Shown: piece by piece, positions 1 to 9,074 of the stretch
Numbering within the stretch: position 1 is the stretch's first letter
Layout: every line of letters begins with the position of its first letter
DNA from: UBA4732 sp963823075
GTDB taxonomy: Bacteria; Planctomycetota; Planctomycetia; Gemmatales; Gemmataceae
Assembly: GCA_963823075.1 (NCBI GenBank)
Contig: CAWGKE010000023.1
Coordinates: forward strand, 1,302,001 to 1,366,000
Length of the DNA: 64,000 bases
Direction of reading: 5' to 3'
Translations under genes and position numbers: made by a program
The notes under the pieces: model-generated
Databases searched by the model: none
What the model was told of the DNA's origin: nothing
The model's input: only the letters and a program-made list of their open reading frames with translations

Positions 1-1
1 G

Positions 2-751
2 AATCAGCCGCCGCAGGTTTCCGCCGCGACGCTGGAGACACTGGGCCGCTACGAACAGCCGGAGGCGGCCGGCCTGATCCTCGATGCGTGGCCCGGCCTC
101 AGCCCCGCCCTGCGAAAGACGGCGGCGGAAACGCTCTTCTCGCGCGGCGCCTGGGTGTCGGCGTTCCTCGATGCGGTCGCCGCCAAGAAGGTGCGGCCGG
201 GCGACGTGGACCCGGCCCGCGTGAAGCTGCTGCAATCGTACCCCGACGCCAAGGTGCGGCAGCGAGCGGCGGCGCTGTTCGCGTCGGCCCAGCTGGCCCG
301 GCGCCAGGACGTGGTGGACGACTACCAGAAGGCGTTGCAGCTCAAAGGTGACGCCATGCAGGGAAAAGCGATCTTCAAACGGGAATGTTCGTCATGCCAC
401 CGGCTGGAGGGCGTGGGTAATCAGATTGGGGCCGACCTGACCGCCATCAAGGATTGGGGGCCGGAAAAGATCATGCTCAACGTCCTCGACCCCAACCGCG
501 AGGTGCAGCCGCAATTCCTCACCTACGTTCTGACCACGAAATCGGGCCGCGTCATCACCGGCATGATTACGGCGGAGACGGCCAACGGCGTCACGATCCG
601 CCGCGCCGACCAGACCAGCGAGACGGCGGCGCGGCCGGACATCGACGAGCTGCGCAGCACGGGGCTGTCGTTCATGCCGGAGGGGCTGGAGAAGCGTGTC
701 GGTTATCAGGAGATGGCGGATCTGCTGGCGTATTTGAATGCGGCGAAGTGA
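2..751 (+). CDS. PVC-type haem-binding c-type cytochrome domain protein (5' end cut off)
   Basis: The reading frame is already open at base 2, so only the C-terminal 249 residues are present. The first half is helical and HEAT-like. The second half carries a single c-type haem motif CSSCH encoded at 386-400, followed by the usual downstream part of the planctomycete putative haem-binding domain (segments LTAIKDWGPEKI and VLTTKSGRVITGMI). This domain normally sits at the C-terminus of large exported proteins that also carry beta-propeller or sugar-binding modules; that part lies outside the window. A periplasmic electron-transfer role is inferred from the family. The last 48 bases (704-751) recur almost exactly at 1508-1555, on the far side of the next two genes. 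Confidence 0.85.
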   Translation, partial: NQPPQVSAATLETLGRYEQPEAAGLILDAWPGLSPALRKTAAETLFSRGAWVSAFLDAVAAKKVRPGDVDPARVKLLQSYPDAKVRQRAAALFASAQLARRQDVVDDYQKALQLKGDAMQGKAIFKRECSSCHRLEGVGNQIGADLTAIKDWGPEKIMLNVLDPNREVQPQFLTYVLTTKSGRVITGMITAETANGVTIRRADQTSETAARPDIDELRSTGLSFMPEGLEKRVGYQEMADLLAYLNAAK

Positions 752-826
752 AGGGCGGAGGTTCCGGTTACAATACCGGAGAGGAGCTTCCTTTTCGTTT
801 CGCCATTCAAACCGGAGGCGCGACCC

Positions 827-1114
827 ATGTCGAGCACGATCACCGGCGTCGTCCGAAACGGCGTTATTGTTCCCCAGGCGCCGCTGCCCGAGGGGGCGGA
901 AGTCGAAATACGTCTGAGCGAGGCGCCGGCCGCGGTTGCGGCCCGCCCTCCGACGCCGGCCGAGTTGCGTCGGATGCCGCGGGAGCAGCGTCAGGCCGTC
1001 CTGGCGGCGGCGGCGGAATTGGCGGAAGAGGACTACCGCTCGGACAAGGAATTGACGGGTTTTGACGCGTTCAGCGAGGAAGAACAGAATGACGACGAAT
1101 CCGATCCCGAGTAG
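827..1114 (+). CDS. DUF104-like antitoxin of a MazF-type pair
   Basis: A 95-residue protein whose N-terminus (TGVVRNGVIVPQAPLPEGAEVEIRL-like, residues 5-28) matches the short beta-rich start of DUF104/AF2212-type antitoxins. The C-terminal half is acidic and helical, which fits a toxin-binding tail. Its last 26 bases overlap the MazF-like gene, the usual sign of translational coupling in type II TA modules. It should bind and neutralise the toxin and may autoregulate the operon; this is inferred from the pairing, because no operator was identified. Confidence 0.65.
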   Translation: MSSTITGVVRNGVIVPQAPLPEGAEVEIRLSEAPAAVAARPPTPAELRRMPREQRQAVLAAAAELAEEDYRSDKELTGFDAFSEEEQNDDESDPE

Positions 1115-1448
1115 AGGCGAGGTGTGGCGGGTCCGGTTCGACCCGGCGGAAGGCGACGAGATCAAGAAGGTGCGGACGGCGGTGGTCGTCAGTGAAAACG
1201 CCGTCGGTCGCCTTCGGCTGAAGATCGTGGTCCCGATAACGGAATGGAAGCCGCGGTATGCGAGCTATCCGTGGTTCGTGCGCCTCGCTCCGACGCCGAC
1301 CAACGGTCTGACGAAGGCGTCCGGCGCCGACGCCTTTCAGGTCAAATCCGTTTCGGAAACCCGCTTCCTCGACCGGCCAGGCGAGCTGACGCCCGGCCAA
1401 CTCGATGACATCGCCAACGCCATTGCGGTTTGCGTCGGTGCGCCTTGA
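1089..1448 (+). CDS. MazF/PemK-type endoribonuclease toxin
   Basis: A 119-residue protein. It has the PemK/MazF signature start RGEVWRVRFDP followed by KVRTAVVVSENA and IVVPITEW, the strands that form the SH3-like barrel, and the typical VKSVSETRF segment that ends in a short C-terminal helix (LDDIANAIAV). The family cleaves mRNA at short sequence motifs. The ATG at 1089 was preferred to an upstream in-frame start at 1062, because GAGGAAG sits just before it and the protein then begins at the conserved region. It overlaps the antitoxin gene by 26 bases. No frame damage is seen. Confidence 0.8.
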   Translation: MTTNPIPSRGEVWRVRFDPAEGDEIKKVRTAVVVSENAVGRLRLKIVVPITEWKPRYASYPWFVRLAPTPTNGLTKASGADAFQVKSVSETRFLDRPGELTPGQLDDIANAIAVCVGAP

Positions 1449-1507
1449 CGGAGAGGCGGTTTACAGCAAGTTGGTGCGAAAGTTGGCGGAAGCAAAAGCG
1501 GCTGACG

Positions 1508-1555
1508 TATCAGGAGATGGCGGATCTGCTGGCGTATTTGAATGCAGCGAAGTGA
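1508..1555 (+). repeat. 48-bp copy of the 3' end of the upstream haem-binding gene
   Basis: Bases 1508-1555 match 704-751 at 47 of 48 positions, including the stop codon. In frame, the copy reads YQEMADLLAYLNAAK and stop, preceded by KRLT where the upstream gene has KRVG. No start codon or longer coding context precedes it. It is either a decayed 3' remnant of a second haem-binding gene or a duplication made when the TA pair was inserted. Confidence 0.8.
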
Positions 1556-1683
1556 GGCGCGGTGCGGCGGAATCGCCTTCCAGGATAATACCCGATTCGT
1601 TCATATGCCTAGAATTCAAATGAGCTGACACGAATGCCGTTACTGAGTCCCGCCTATCTAAAGACATCCGTTCCCAGCCGTGG

Positions 1684-1738
1684 CTGTAGCACAAGCTTCA
1701 GCTTGTGCCCATCGCACAAGCTGAAGCTTGTGCTACAG
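1684..1738. repeat. Perfect 25-bp palindrome with 5-base loop
   Basis: Arms 1684-1708 and 1714-1738 are perfectly complementary around the loop CCATC. The arm core is GTAGCACAAGCTTCAGCTTG. It lies between genes and has no T-run, so it looks like an interspersed repeat of the REP/RIP type rather than a simple terminator. Confidence 0.8.
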
Positions 1739-1789
1739 TGTCTTTTATCACGCAGGACTCAGTAAGTTAAGGGCGATTCGCTTCCGGCG

Positions 1790-1849
1790 AGCCCGCAGCG
1801 CCAAGCAAGGGCGAGCAGTCCGCCTCGCCCTTGCTTGGCGCTGCGGGCT
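1790..1849. repeat. Perfect 26-bp palindrome with 8-base loop
   Basis: Arms 1790-1815 and 1824-1849 are exactly complementary, with loop CAGTCCGC. The arm contains AAGCAAGGGCGAG. The nearby GGGCGAG/CTCGCCC core recurs in other palindromes in this window. Confidence 0.8.
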
Positions 1850-2245
1850 TGCGGTTTCCCCTTATCTTAATGCCATTCGCGTCCGTTCCTCCTTCACCGA
1901 ATGGAAGCGGCGCCGATTGTCGCCCCAATTGTCCCCGATTGTCCGTCGGGTTGCTCAGGCGGCGCCGCGGATCGCCGGAACGTGGCGCGCACGCTTCCCG
2001 GCTTGTTCTCGAACTGGCCGATGATCCACACGGGGCCTTCCGGACCCGGCCGCCGGAACGAGAGGTTGCCTCCGTAGAGGTTGGGCGATGTTCCGGCTTC
2101 CGCCGCCGACTTGGCGGCCAGGCAAGCGAGGAGCGGCCGGAGAATCCGCTGCGACGGGCGGTCGGCGGCGGCGCCCCCGCCGGCGCCATTTTCCTCCATC
2201 GGCACGCATATTCGAGTGCCCAGACGGTCCTTCTGCGTGGTAGGG

Positions 2246-2367
2246 TAAGGCGAGCGGCAGCGGGAATGATACCCGTAGCCGCATTCGCCAGAATGCGGGC
2301 CGACAGCTATTCACCCGCATTCTGGCGAATGCGGCTACGGGTAAGGTATTTCCCGCCCCTCGCCTAA
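2246..2367. mobile_element. MITE-like palindromic element, copy 1
   Basis: A 116-bp element (2249-2364) with ends GGCGAGCGGC and GCCCCTCGCC, flanked on both sides by TAA (2246-2248 and 2365-2367). Inside are long inverted arms with the core GTAGCCGCATTCGCC. A second copy of the same length lies inverted at 22253-22374, also flanked by TAA. About seven positions differ over 122 bases. There is no coding capacity, so it fits a non-autonomous miniature element moved in trans. Confidence 0.75.
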
Positions 2368-2695
2368 GTGCGTTTGGGCGTCGCCGCGGCCGCTGCGGTT
2401 GCGAGCCGCCGCCCTGGGCCGAGGACCAGCCATGCTGTGCCAGCCTCCCTCATCCGCTTCGATCAGCGACTGCCCGCGCCGATGCCGCGGCGAGGAAAAC
2501 CGCCTCCGATGGTCGGTAAATCGGCGCCGCCCAACGAAGCCGATGATCGCCCAGCAGCGTAAGGCCGACACACCCCAGGCGCGCAGCGTGTCGGTCTTGC
2601 GGCCTTGGCGGTCTTACCCGGCCCCGGCGCCTGCTGCAATGACCGGCAAACAGCGCCTCAAATCCGTCTAAAGCTATTAAGGGGTCGAATCATCC

Positions 2696-4090
2696 ATGAA
2701 CATCCCATCGCACCGACTGCTCGGCCTTGTTTGCACCGCCGCCTGCTGTCTTCCGTCTCCGGCGCGGGCCGATGCGCCGCTCTGGAAGGCCGGCGTCGCC
2801 CGAATCAAGATCACGCCGGACAAGCCGATGTGGATGTCCGGCTACGTCAACCGCACCCGGCCGGCCGACGAGACCCTCATCGACCTCTACGCCAAGGCCC
2901 TCGCCCTCGAAGACCCCGACGGCAAGCGCCTCGTCCTCGTCACGATGGACCTCGTCGGCATTCCGCGCGACCTGTCGCAGGCGGTCTGCGCCGACCTCAA
3001 GGACAAATACGGCCTGCCGCGCGAGTCGGTCGTCCTCTCCGTGTCGCACACGCACACCGGGCCGATCGTCGGCGGCAACCTCCGCGACATGTACGACCTC
3101 GACGAGACGCAGCGGAAGCGCGTCGATGACTACGCCGAGGCGCTGCGCAAGAACCTCGTGACGGTGGTCGGCAAGGCGCTGGACGACCTGGCGCCGGCCC
3201 GGCTGGCGTGGGGCGGCGGCCACGTCACGTTCGCCGTCAACCGGCGGGACAACAAGGAAGCCGACGTGCCGAAATTACGGGAGTTGGGCGAGCTGAAAGG
3301 TCCGGTGGACCACGACGTTCCGGTGCTGTCGGTGCGCGACCCGCAGGGGAAGCTGCGGGCCGTGGCCTTCGGCTACGCCTGCCACGCCACCGTCCTGAGT
3401 TCGATGGCGTGGTCGGGCGACTACCCCGGTTTCGCGCAGCTGGCCGTGGAGAAAGCTCACCCCGACGCGATCGCGCTCTTCTGGGCCGGCTGCGGCGGCG
3501 ATCAGAATCCCCTGCCGCGCCGCAGCGTCTTCCTCGCGCAGAAGTACGGCCAGGAGCTGGCCGACGGCGTTCAGGCGGTGCTGGACGAGCCGATGACGCC
3601 GATTCAGGGTTCTTTGCGATCCGTCTACGAGGAAATCGACCTGCCGCTGGCCGATCTGCCGTCGCGCGAGCAGCTGGTCAAGGACACGACGGACATGAAT
3701 CACGCCGTCGCGGCCCGCGCCAAGCGATTGCTGGACCGGCTGCGGATCATGGATTCGCTGCCCGGTTCGTACCCTTATCCGGTGCAGGTCTGCCAGCTGG
3801 GGCCGGACCTGACGTGGGTGGCGCTCGGCGGCGAGGTGGTCGTCGATTATTCGCTCCGGCTGAAGAAGGAGCTGGGACAGGGGCATACCTGGGTGGCGGG
3901 GTACACGAACGACGTGATGGCCTACATCCCGTCGCTGCGCGTACTCAAGGAGGGCGGCTACGAGGGCGGCGGGGCGATGATCTATTACGGCCTGCCGGCG
4001 GTGTGGAGTCCGCGGGTCGAGGAGAAGATCGTCGCGGCGGTGCATGAGCAGGTGGAGAAGGTGCGGGGGGACGCTGGCAAGGATAGGTAA
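2696..4090 (+). CDS. Neutral/alkaline non-lysosomal ceramidase-like exported enzyme
   Basis: A 464-residue protein. A signal peptide covers residues 1-26 (hydrophobic LLGLVCTAACCL, likely cut after ARADA). The mature part begins WKAGVARIKITPDKPMWMSG, the hallmark start of the neutral ceramidase N-terminal domain (PF04734). The metal-site region SVSHTHTGP and a later GYACHATVL histidine motif are present. The family hydrolyses amide-linked lipids; in planctomycetes these single-domain versions are common and their substrates are not established. The C-terminal immunoglobulin-like domain of true ceramidases appears to be absent. The ATG at 2696 follows AAGGGG. The next gene starts 11 bases downstream, so co-transcription is possible. 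Confidence 0.8.
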   Translation: MNIPSHRLLGLVCTAACCLPSPARADAPLWKAGVARIKITPDKPMWMSGYVNRTRPADETLIDLYAKALALEDPDGKRLVLVTMDLVGIPRDLSQAVCADLKDKYGLPRESVVLSVSHTHTGPIVGGNLRDMYDLDETQRKRVDDYAEALRKNLVTVVGKALDDLAPARLAWGGGHVTFAVNRRDNKEADVPKLRELGELKGPVDHDVPVLSVRDPQGKLRAVAFGYACHATVLSSMAWSGDYPGFAQLAVEKAHPDAIALFWAGCGGDQNPLPRRSVFLAQKYGQELADGVQAVLDEPMTPIQGSLRSVYEEIDLPLADLPSREQLVKDTTDMNHAVAARAKRLLDRLRIMDSLPGSYPYPVQVCQLGPDLTWVALGGEVVVDYSLRLKKELGQGHTWVAGYTNDVMAYIPSLRVLKEGGYEGGGAMIYYGLPAVWSPRVEEKIVAAVHEQVEKVRGDAGKDR

Positions 4091-4101
4091 AAAGAGATAA
4101 T

Positions 4102-5358
4102 GTGGACCCGCTAATCGAAACCCTCGTCGCCTGCCTGACGCCGCCCGGCCAGGGGGCCGTCGCCACGCTGGCCGTTTGCGGCCCGCGCGCTGGGAGGCGG
4201 TGCGGCCGCTGTTTCGGCCGCGCTCCGGGGCGGAATTGCCGGCGCAACCGCAGCCGGGCCGCTTCCTTCTCGGCCGGCTGGGCGGCGAGATCGCCGACGA
4301 GGTGGTGCTGACGGTCCAGCGCGGCGGCGCCACGCCCCTGCTGGAATTGCACTGCCACGGGGGCCGGGCCAACGTCCGCTTCCTGCTCGAGCTGTTGGCG
4401 GCGCGCGGCCTCCGCGTCTGCGACTGGCGCGAGTTCCTCCGCCGCACCGAACCCGACCCCCTCCGCGCCGCCGCCGCCGTCGCCCTGACCGAGGCGCCCA
4501 CCGTCCGCACCGCGACCATTCTCCTCGATCAGTGTGCCGGGGCCTTCGCCGCCGCCCTCGACGCCGTGACCGCCGCCCTGGATCGCGGCGATGCCAACGC
4601 GGCGTCAGCGGCCCTCGACGGCCTGGCGCGACACGCGCCGCTGGGTCGGCGGTTGACGGCGCCGTGGCGCGTGGCCGTCGCGGGACCGCCCAACGTCGGC
4701 AAGAGCAGCCTGGTCAACGCCCTGGCCGGCTACCAGCGCAGCATCGTGGCGCCGACGCCCGGCACCACCCGCGACGTGGTGACGACGCGCCTGGCCATCG
4801 ACGGCTGGCCGGTCGAGCTGGCGGACACGGCCGGCGTGCGGGACGCGACGGATGCGCTGGAAATGCAGGGCGTGCGGATGGCGCGGGAAGCGTCGGCCGA
4901 CGCCGACCTGTGCCTGTGGGTCCTCGACGCCTCGGCGCCCGCAGGTCAGGCTGTCCCGCCTGACCGTCAGACCGGAAAGCTTGACCTGCGGGTCGTCAAC
5001 AAGATCGACCTGCCGCCGGCGTGGGACCTGGCTGAAGCGCCGGGGGCCGTCCATGTCTCCGCGCGCACCGGGGCAGGATTGGCCGAGCTGCTGCGCCGCC
5101 GTCGGCCGCCGGCTGGTTCCCGACCCGCCGCCAAGCGGGGCGGCCGTGCCGTTCACCGCCGCCCACGCCGAGGGCGTGCTGGCCGCGCAGGGGTCTCTCC
5201 GTCTCGGCCGGATGGACGAGGCCCGTCGCGCCGTGGCGCTCTTCGCCGAGCGGACTTATCGTAAATGTCCGCGTCTGTGCCCCCTTCACCCCGGTTTCTC
5301 CGATCGCCGCAAATCTCCACGCCGGGAATCATTGGACCGGCAGGCGGACGTGAACTAG
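4102..5358 (+). CDS. Degenerate MnmE-like tRNA-modification GTPase (two frame changes)
   Basis: Homology runs through three frames: GTG at 4102 (ETLVACLTPPGQGAVATLAV), a shift near 4187, the main part in the 4176-5264 frame, and a shift near 5096 into the frame ending at 5358. The G domain is complete: G1 GPPNVGKSS, G2 GTTRD, G3 DTAGVRDA, G4 NKID. The N-terminal part resembles the folate-binding domain but is divergent around LELHCHGG. The C-terminus lacks the C-(I/L)-G-K motif that carries the catalytic cysteine of MnmE, so classical tRNA U34 modification is doubtful. A palindrome at 4939-4991 adds a Gly/Pro/Gln-rich stretch between G3 and G4. The frame breaks may be sequence errors. Confidence 0.6.
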
Positions 5359-5451
5359 GGTTGCATTGGCGACCGGCCGGCCATGCGACGCCCCCGCCGG
5401 CGCCCACGCGGAATAGTCGCGTTCGACGAGCGCAACGAAAGGACTTTCGCC

Positions 5452-8314
5452 GTGGCCCCCCGGGATGCGGGAGTTCCCACTGCAACGGCGCCGGGCCGCC
5501 TGGCCCGACAGCCGGGCGCGGAGCCGCTGCCCGGCTACCGGCTCATTGAGCCGCTCGGCAGCGGCGGCTTCGGCGAAGTCTGGAAGTGCGAGGCCCCCGG
5601 CGGCCTCTACAAGGCCGTCAAGTTCGTCGGCGGCGACCCCAACTCCGGCGCCGGCCTCGCCACCCAGGAATGGGAAGCCATCGAGCGCATCAAGCGCATC
5701 CGCCATCCCTTCCTCCTCTCTCTCGAACGGGTCGAAGTCCTCGACGGGGTGCTGGTCCTCGTCATGGAGCTGGCCGACCGCAACCTGCAGGCGGTCCTGT
5801 TCGACTACCAGAGGCAGGGCCAGCCCGGCGTGCCGCGCGAGCAGCTGCTCCGCTTTCTCCGCGAGGCGGCCGAGGCCCTCGACGTCATCAACTTCGAGCA
5901 CGGCCTGCAACACCTCGACGTCAAGCCGCACAACCTGTTCGTGGTCAGCAACCACATCAAAGTGGCCGACTTCGGCCTGGTCCACCGCCTGCCCGGCGCG
6001 GACACCGTGTCGTCGGGTCTTCGCAACGGCGGGGGCACGCCGCTGTACGCCGCGCCCGAAACCCTGCAAGGCTCCCTCAGCCGTCACAGCGACCAGTACA
6101 GCCTCGCCATCGTCTACCAGCAGCTGCTGACCGGCACCGTGCCGTTCTGGTCGGCCAACCCGTACCAGCTGCTGATGATGCACATCGTCGTGCGCCGGAC
6201 CTGTCGGCGCTGCCGCACGCCGACCGGCCGCTGATCATCCGGCGCTGGCCAAGGCGCCGGAGCACCGCTTCCCCTCCTGCATGGATTTCGTCCGGGCGCT
6301 GGCGCAGGTGACGGACGCCAGCGGCGAAGTGGTGCGAACCGCCCGCCACACGCCTCCCCCGCCCACGACGGGAGAGCAGGGAGGGGGTCCGCTGCCGGCC
6401 GTCGCCGCCACCCGCGTCCTGCCCTCCGCGCTTCAGCAAATCCAGGCGACCGTGCCGTCGGCCACTCCGCCCGCCGCGCCGTCCCTGCTGCTGGGCGACC
6501 GCGCCGCGCCGCCGACCCACCCGCCCACGGCGGCCGGCTTCGCGGCCCCGCCCACCGCCGAGCCGGAGGACGACGCGCTGCAGCTGCCGCAGCCGTCGGG
6601 GATCACCCTGCCCGGCTACCGCTTCCTGTCCTGCGTCGGTCGCACGCCCTTCGGCTGCTTATGGACTGTCCAGGACGCCGACGGCCGCGAGCGCCTGGCC
6701 CACTGCTTCCTCCACCTGGGCCAGGTCGCCGTCGAGGCGCGCACGCGTCTGCAGAACCTGCGCCATCCGACCCTGTCCGATCGCGAGGTGTTCTGGGCGC
6801 CGCCCGGCTGCCTGGTGGTCGTCACCGATCTGGGCCGGCAGACGCTGCGCGACCTGTTCGAGGAGTGCCGCGCCGAGGGCTTGCAGGGCGTGCCGCGCGA
6901 ACCGCTGCTGCAATGCCTGGCCGCCGTCGCCGACGCCCTGGACGAGATGAACCGGAGAGAAAAACTGTCCCATCTGGGGATCAATCCGACCCAACTGCTG
7001 GTGGAGGAGGGCCGGGTGCTGCTGGAGGATTTCGGCCTGACGCCGCTCTTGTGGCTGCCGTCCGGCCGGCCCGCCGCTCAGCTCAACCCCCGCTATAGCG
7101 CCCCTGAGCTGCACGATCCAACGTCCAGCCCCACGGCCGATCAGTACAGCCTGGCCCTGATCTACACGGAGATGCTCACGGGCATCTACCCGCGGTCGAA
7201 GCCGCCTGGCGGCAAGTCGGGCGCGCACCGCCGGCCCGGCCTGGCCGAGGCGGGATCGGGTTCGGGGCTGCACCGCCGCCCGAACCCCTCACCCCAACCT
7301 TCCCCCACCAGCGGGGGGAGGGCAGGGAGGGGGGGGGCCGCCGCCGGCCCGCGGGTGGACCTGGACTTCCTGCCGGCCGGCGACCGGCCGACGGTGGCGC
7401 GGGCGCTGCACGACGACCCGACCCAGCGGTTCCCGAACTGCACGGCCTTCCTCCAGGCCCTCCAGGCCGCCACGCCGCCGCCCGTGGTGTCGGAGGCCCA
7501 CGCGGCGTCGCTGCCGGCGGTCGTCCCGTTCGCCCAGCTGATGGGCAAGGCGCCGCCGCGGCCGACGCCGGCGCCGCCGACCGAGCAGGTGGCCGCCGAC
7601 CTGATCGCCGAGGCCGTCGGGCCGGTGGCCGTCCACCAGTCCGACCACGCCCGCTACATCGTCCACCCCGACGGCGCCTGGGAGTACCGTTTCCCGATCC
7701 GGCTGATCGCCAGTCTGCTGCGACCCAAGCTGGAGGGGTTCCGTCAGCAGTGGAACGCTCGGCCGGTGGACGACGTCCCCGGGGCGTTCTCCTTCGAGAT
7801 CCGGACGAACAGCGGCCGGGGCTGGCCCGGGTTCCGGCCTCGGCCGGCCGGGCTGAAGGTCCAGCTGCGCTTCCAGCCGCCCGAGGCGTCCGACACGAAC
7901 CAGCGCGAGGCGGTGGTGCGGCTCGGCCTGTTCGGCCGCCACGGCGCGCACCAGGCGAAGCTGCTGCCGGCGACGGCCCCGCGGATCTTCCAGAGCTTGC
8001 GGGCGTATCTGCAAGGGAACACGGACCAGCGGACGCGCGAGCGCTGGCCGTTCACCCAGCGCGTCGGCATCTACCCGGTGCTGGCCAAGCTGGAGATCGG
8101 CAAGCCGCTGGAGGGACAGGGCCGCGACATTTCGCTGGGCGGCGTGCGGCTCTGGGCGCCGGAGGAGCCGCCGAGCGAGTTCGCCTATTTTCACTTCCAC
8201 GAGACGCCGAAGGCGGCCCCGCTGGCCGTGCTCGGCCGCATCGTCCGGGTGCTGCCGCTGGACGACGGCGCCTACGAGTTGGGCGTCACCTTCGTGGTGG
8301 ACGGGCCGGTGTGA
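5452..8314 (+). CDS. Ser/Thr kinase - pseudokinase - PilZ-like protein (two frame changes)
   Basis: Coding similarity continues from the first frame (to about 6188) through a short segment (about 6192-6238) into the frame that stops at 8314. The first kinase domain has a glycine loop GSGGFGEVW, lysine in KAVKF, a catalytic loop HLDVKPHN (HRD to HLD), DFG and an APE-like YAAPE, so it is probably active. The second domain (about 6606-7200) keeps the fold texture, but the glycine loop is degenerate, the VAVK lysine is missing and the catalytic loop reads HLGINPTQ, so it should be inactive. The C-terminus has RDISLGGVRL and LGVTF, typical of PilZ domains that can bind cyclic di-GMP. GTG at 5452 follows AAAGGA; an ATG at 5383 is an alternative. 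A C/G-rich repeat interrupts the linker near 7285-7340. Confidence 0.7.
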
Positions 8315-8618
8315 CGTCGCCTGCCTTTTTGCACCGTCCGCCGACGGAACTATCGGTTGACCGCACAATGCTGCGTTGGGTTCGCGTCGGCAGCGTGCGG
8401 TTGCCGTGCCAGTAGCCATTCACGGGCCGAAGGCGGCGGACGTTGGGGAAATCTGGCTGCAAGCGGGTCCGAGGCGTCCCCGAAAGCGCTTCGGCGTGTC
8501 GGCCCGACGCGCGCAAGGTACTGGTCGGCAGCCGGCAGTTCGAGAAGGCCGGCAATGTGGCTCGCGGTTGACCTATCCCACGGTCGGCGGTAACCTTCAT
8601 AGTGCGTAATGGTGTGCT
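8315..8618. other. Intergenic stretch without recognisable gene
   Basis: About 300 bases between the kinase gene and the ART-like gene. No frame has convincing coding content and no strong palindrome or terminator was found. An in-frame TAA at 8607-8609 bounds the next gene on its 5' side. Confidence 0.4.
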
Positions 8619-9074
8619 TTGGCCGTCATCGAGGTTCTCTTGTGCGAATCCCTCTCGGACTGGGATTGGCTATACAGGGGCGTGCCGAAGGACTCCTACG
8701 AGGCCAGCACCGCCGAAGCGGACGGGGAAGTGATTCCGCCCAGGCCCGATCTGGTCGGTGAGGAGGTCCGCTACGCCCACATCAACGGCGAGCAGACCGA
8801 ATCAGGCTACACGAGTTGGACAACGAACCCCGACGCGGCGGACTACTTCGCCAGGCGGGCCGAGAGGGCGGCGAACAGGAGGGCGAGGCACCGACACCGC
8901 TTCGGCGTCGGGGACGGCGAGCCGATTTCTTATGAGATCGTCATACTTCACGTCCGAATCAAGACGCTGGAAGAGAACAAGCTGTTCGAGGGCAGGTGCG
9001 AGGAGGGCGAGTGGCTGATAGAGGGAAGGGTAGAGAACGTAGTAATTTGGGATGGTGACGAAGATGATTCCTGA
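8619..9074 (+). CDS. ADP-ribosyltransferase-like protein with R-S-E pattern
   Basis: A 151-residue protein. The layout resembles R-S-E mono-ADP-ribosyltransferases: Arg20 in LYRGV, a TSW-T motif at residues 65-68 followed by NPDAADYFA, and a C-terminal EEGEW segment (Glu129, Glu131) before a final beta strand ENVVIW. That order and spacing fit the NAD-binding Arg, the STS-like strand and the catalytic Glu, but the match is by eye only. The only in-frame start after the TAA at 8607 is TTG 8619. The next gene overlaps it by 23 bases. Arg codons are often AGG, unlike the CGC/CGG bias around it, which suggests transfer. Possible alternatives are an unrelated small fold or an anti-phage effector. 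Confidence 0.45.
   Translation: MAVIEVLLCESLSDWDWLYRGVPKDSYEASTAEADGEVIPPRPDLVGEEVRYAHINGEQTESGYTSWTTNPDAADYFARRAERAANRRARHRHRFGVGDGEPISYEIVILHVRIKTLEENKLFEGRCEEGEWLIEGRVENVVIWDGDEDDS

Larger units (their letters stand above)
1556..2695. other. Gene-poor stretch with three palindromic elements
   Basis: No convincing gene was found here. The open frames have no conserved start, composition or motif, and they are broken by the three inverted repeats listed separately (1684-1738, 1790-1849, 2246-2367). On the minus strand near 1900-2140 one frame has protein-like texture (segments LYGGNLSFRRPGPEG and WIIGQFENKPG), so a decayed gene is possible, but nothing supports a function. Confidence 0.5.

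Noticed and set aside
1894..2205. 103-codon minus-strand frame with protein-like segments
   Set aside because: A decayed gene is possible, but there is no supported start, no partner and no recognisable family, so it is not listed as a gene.
1831..2367. 178-codon plus-strand open frame
   Set aside because: Crosses two palindromes, has no conserved start or motif, and its texture matches a shadow frame in GC-rich DNA.
2335..2571. Short minus-strand frame near the MITE
   Set aside because: Runs into the element and has no coding signature.
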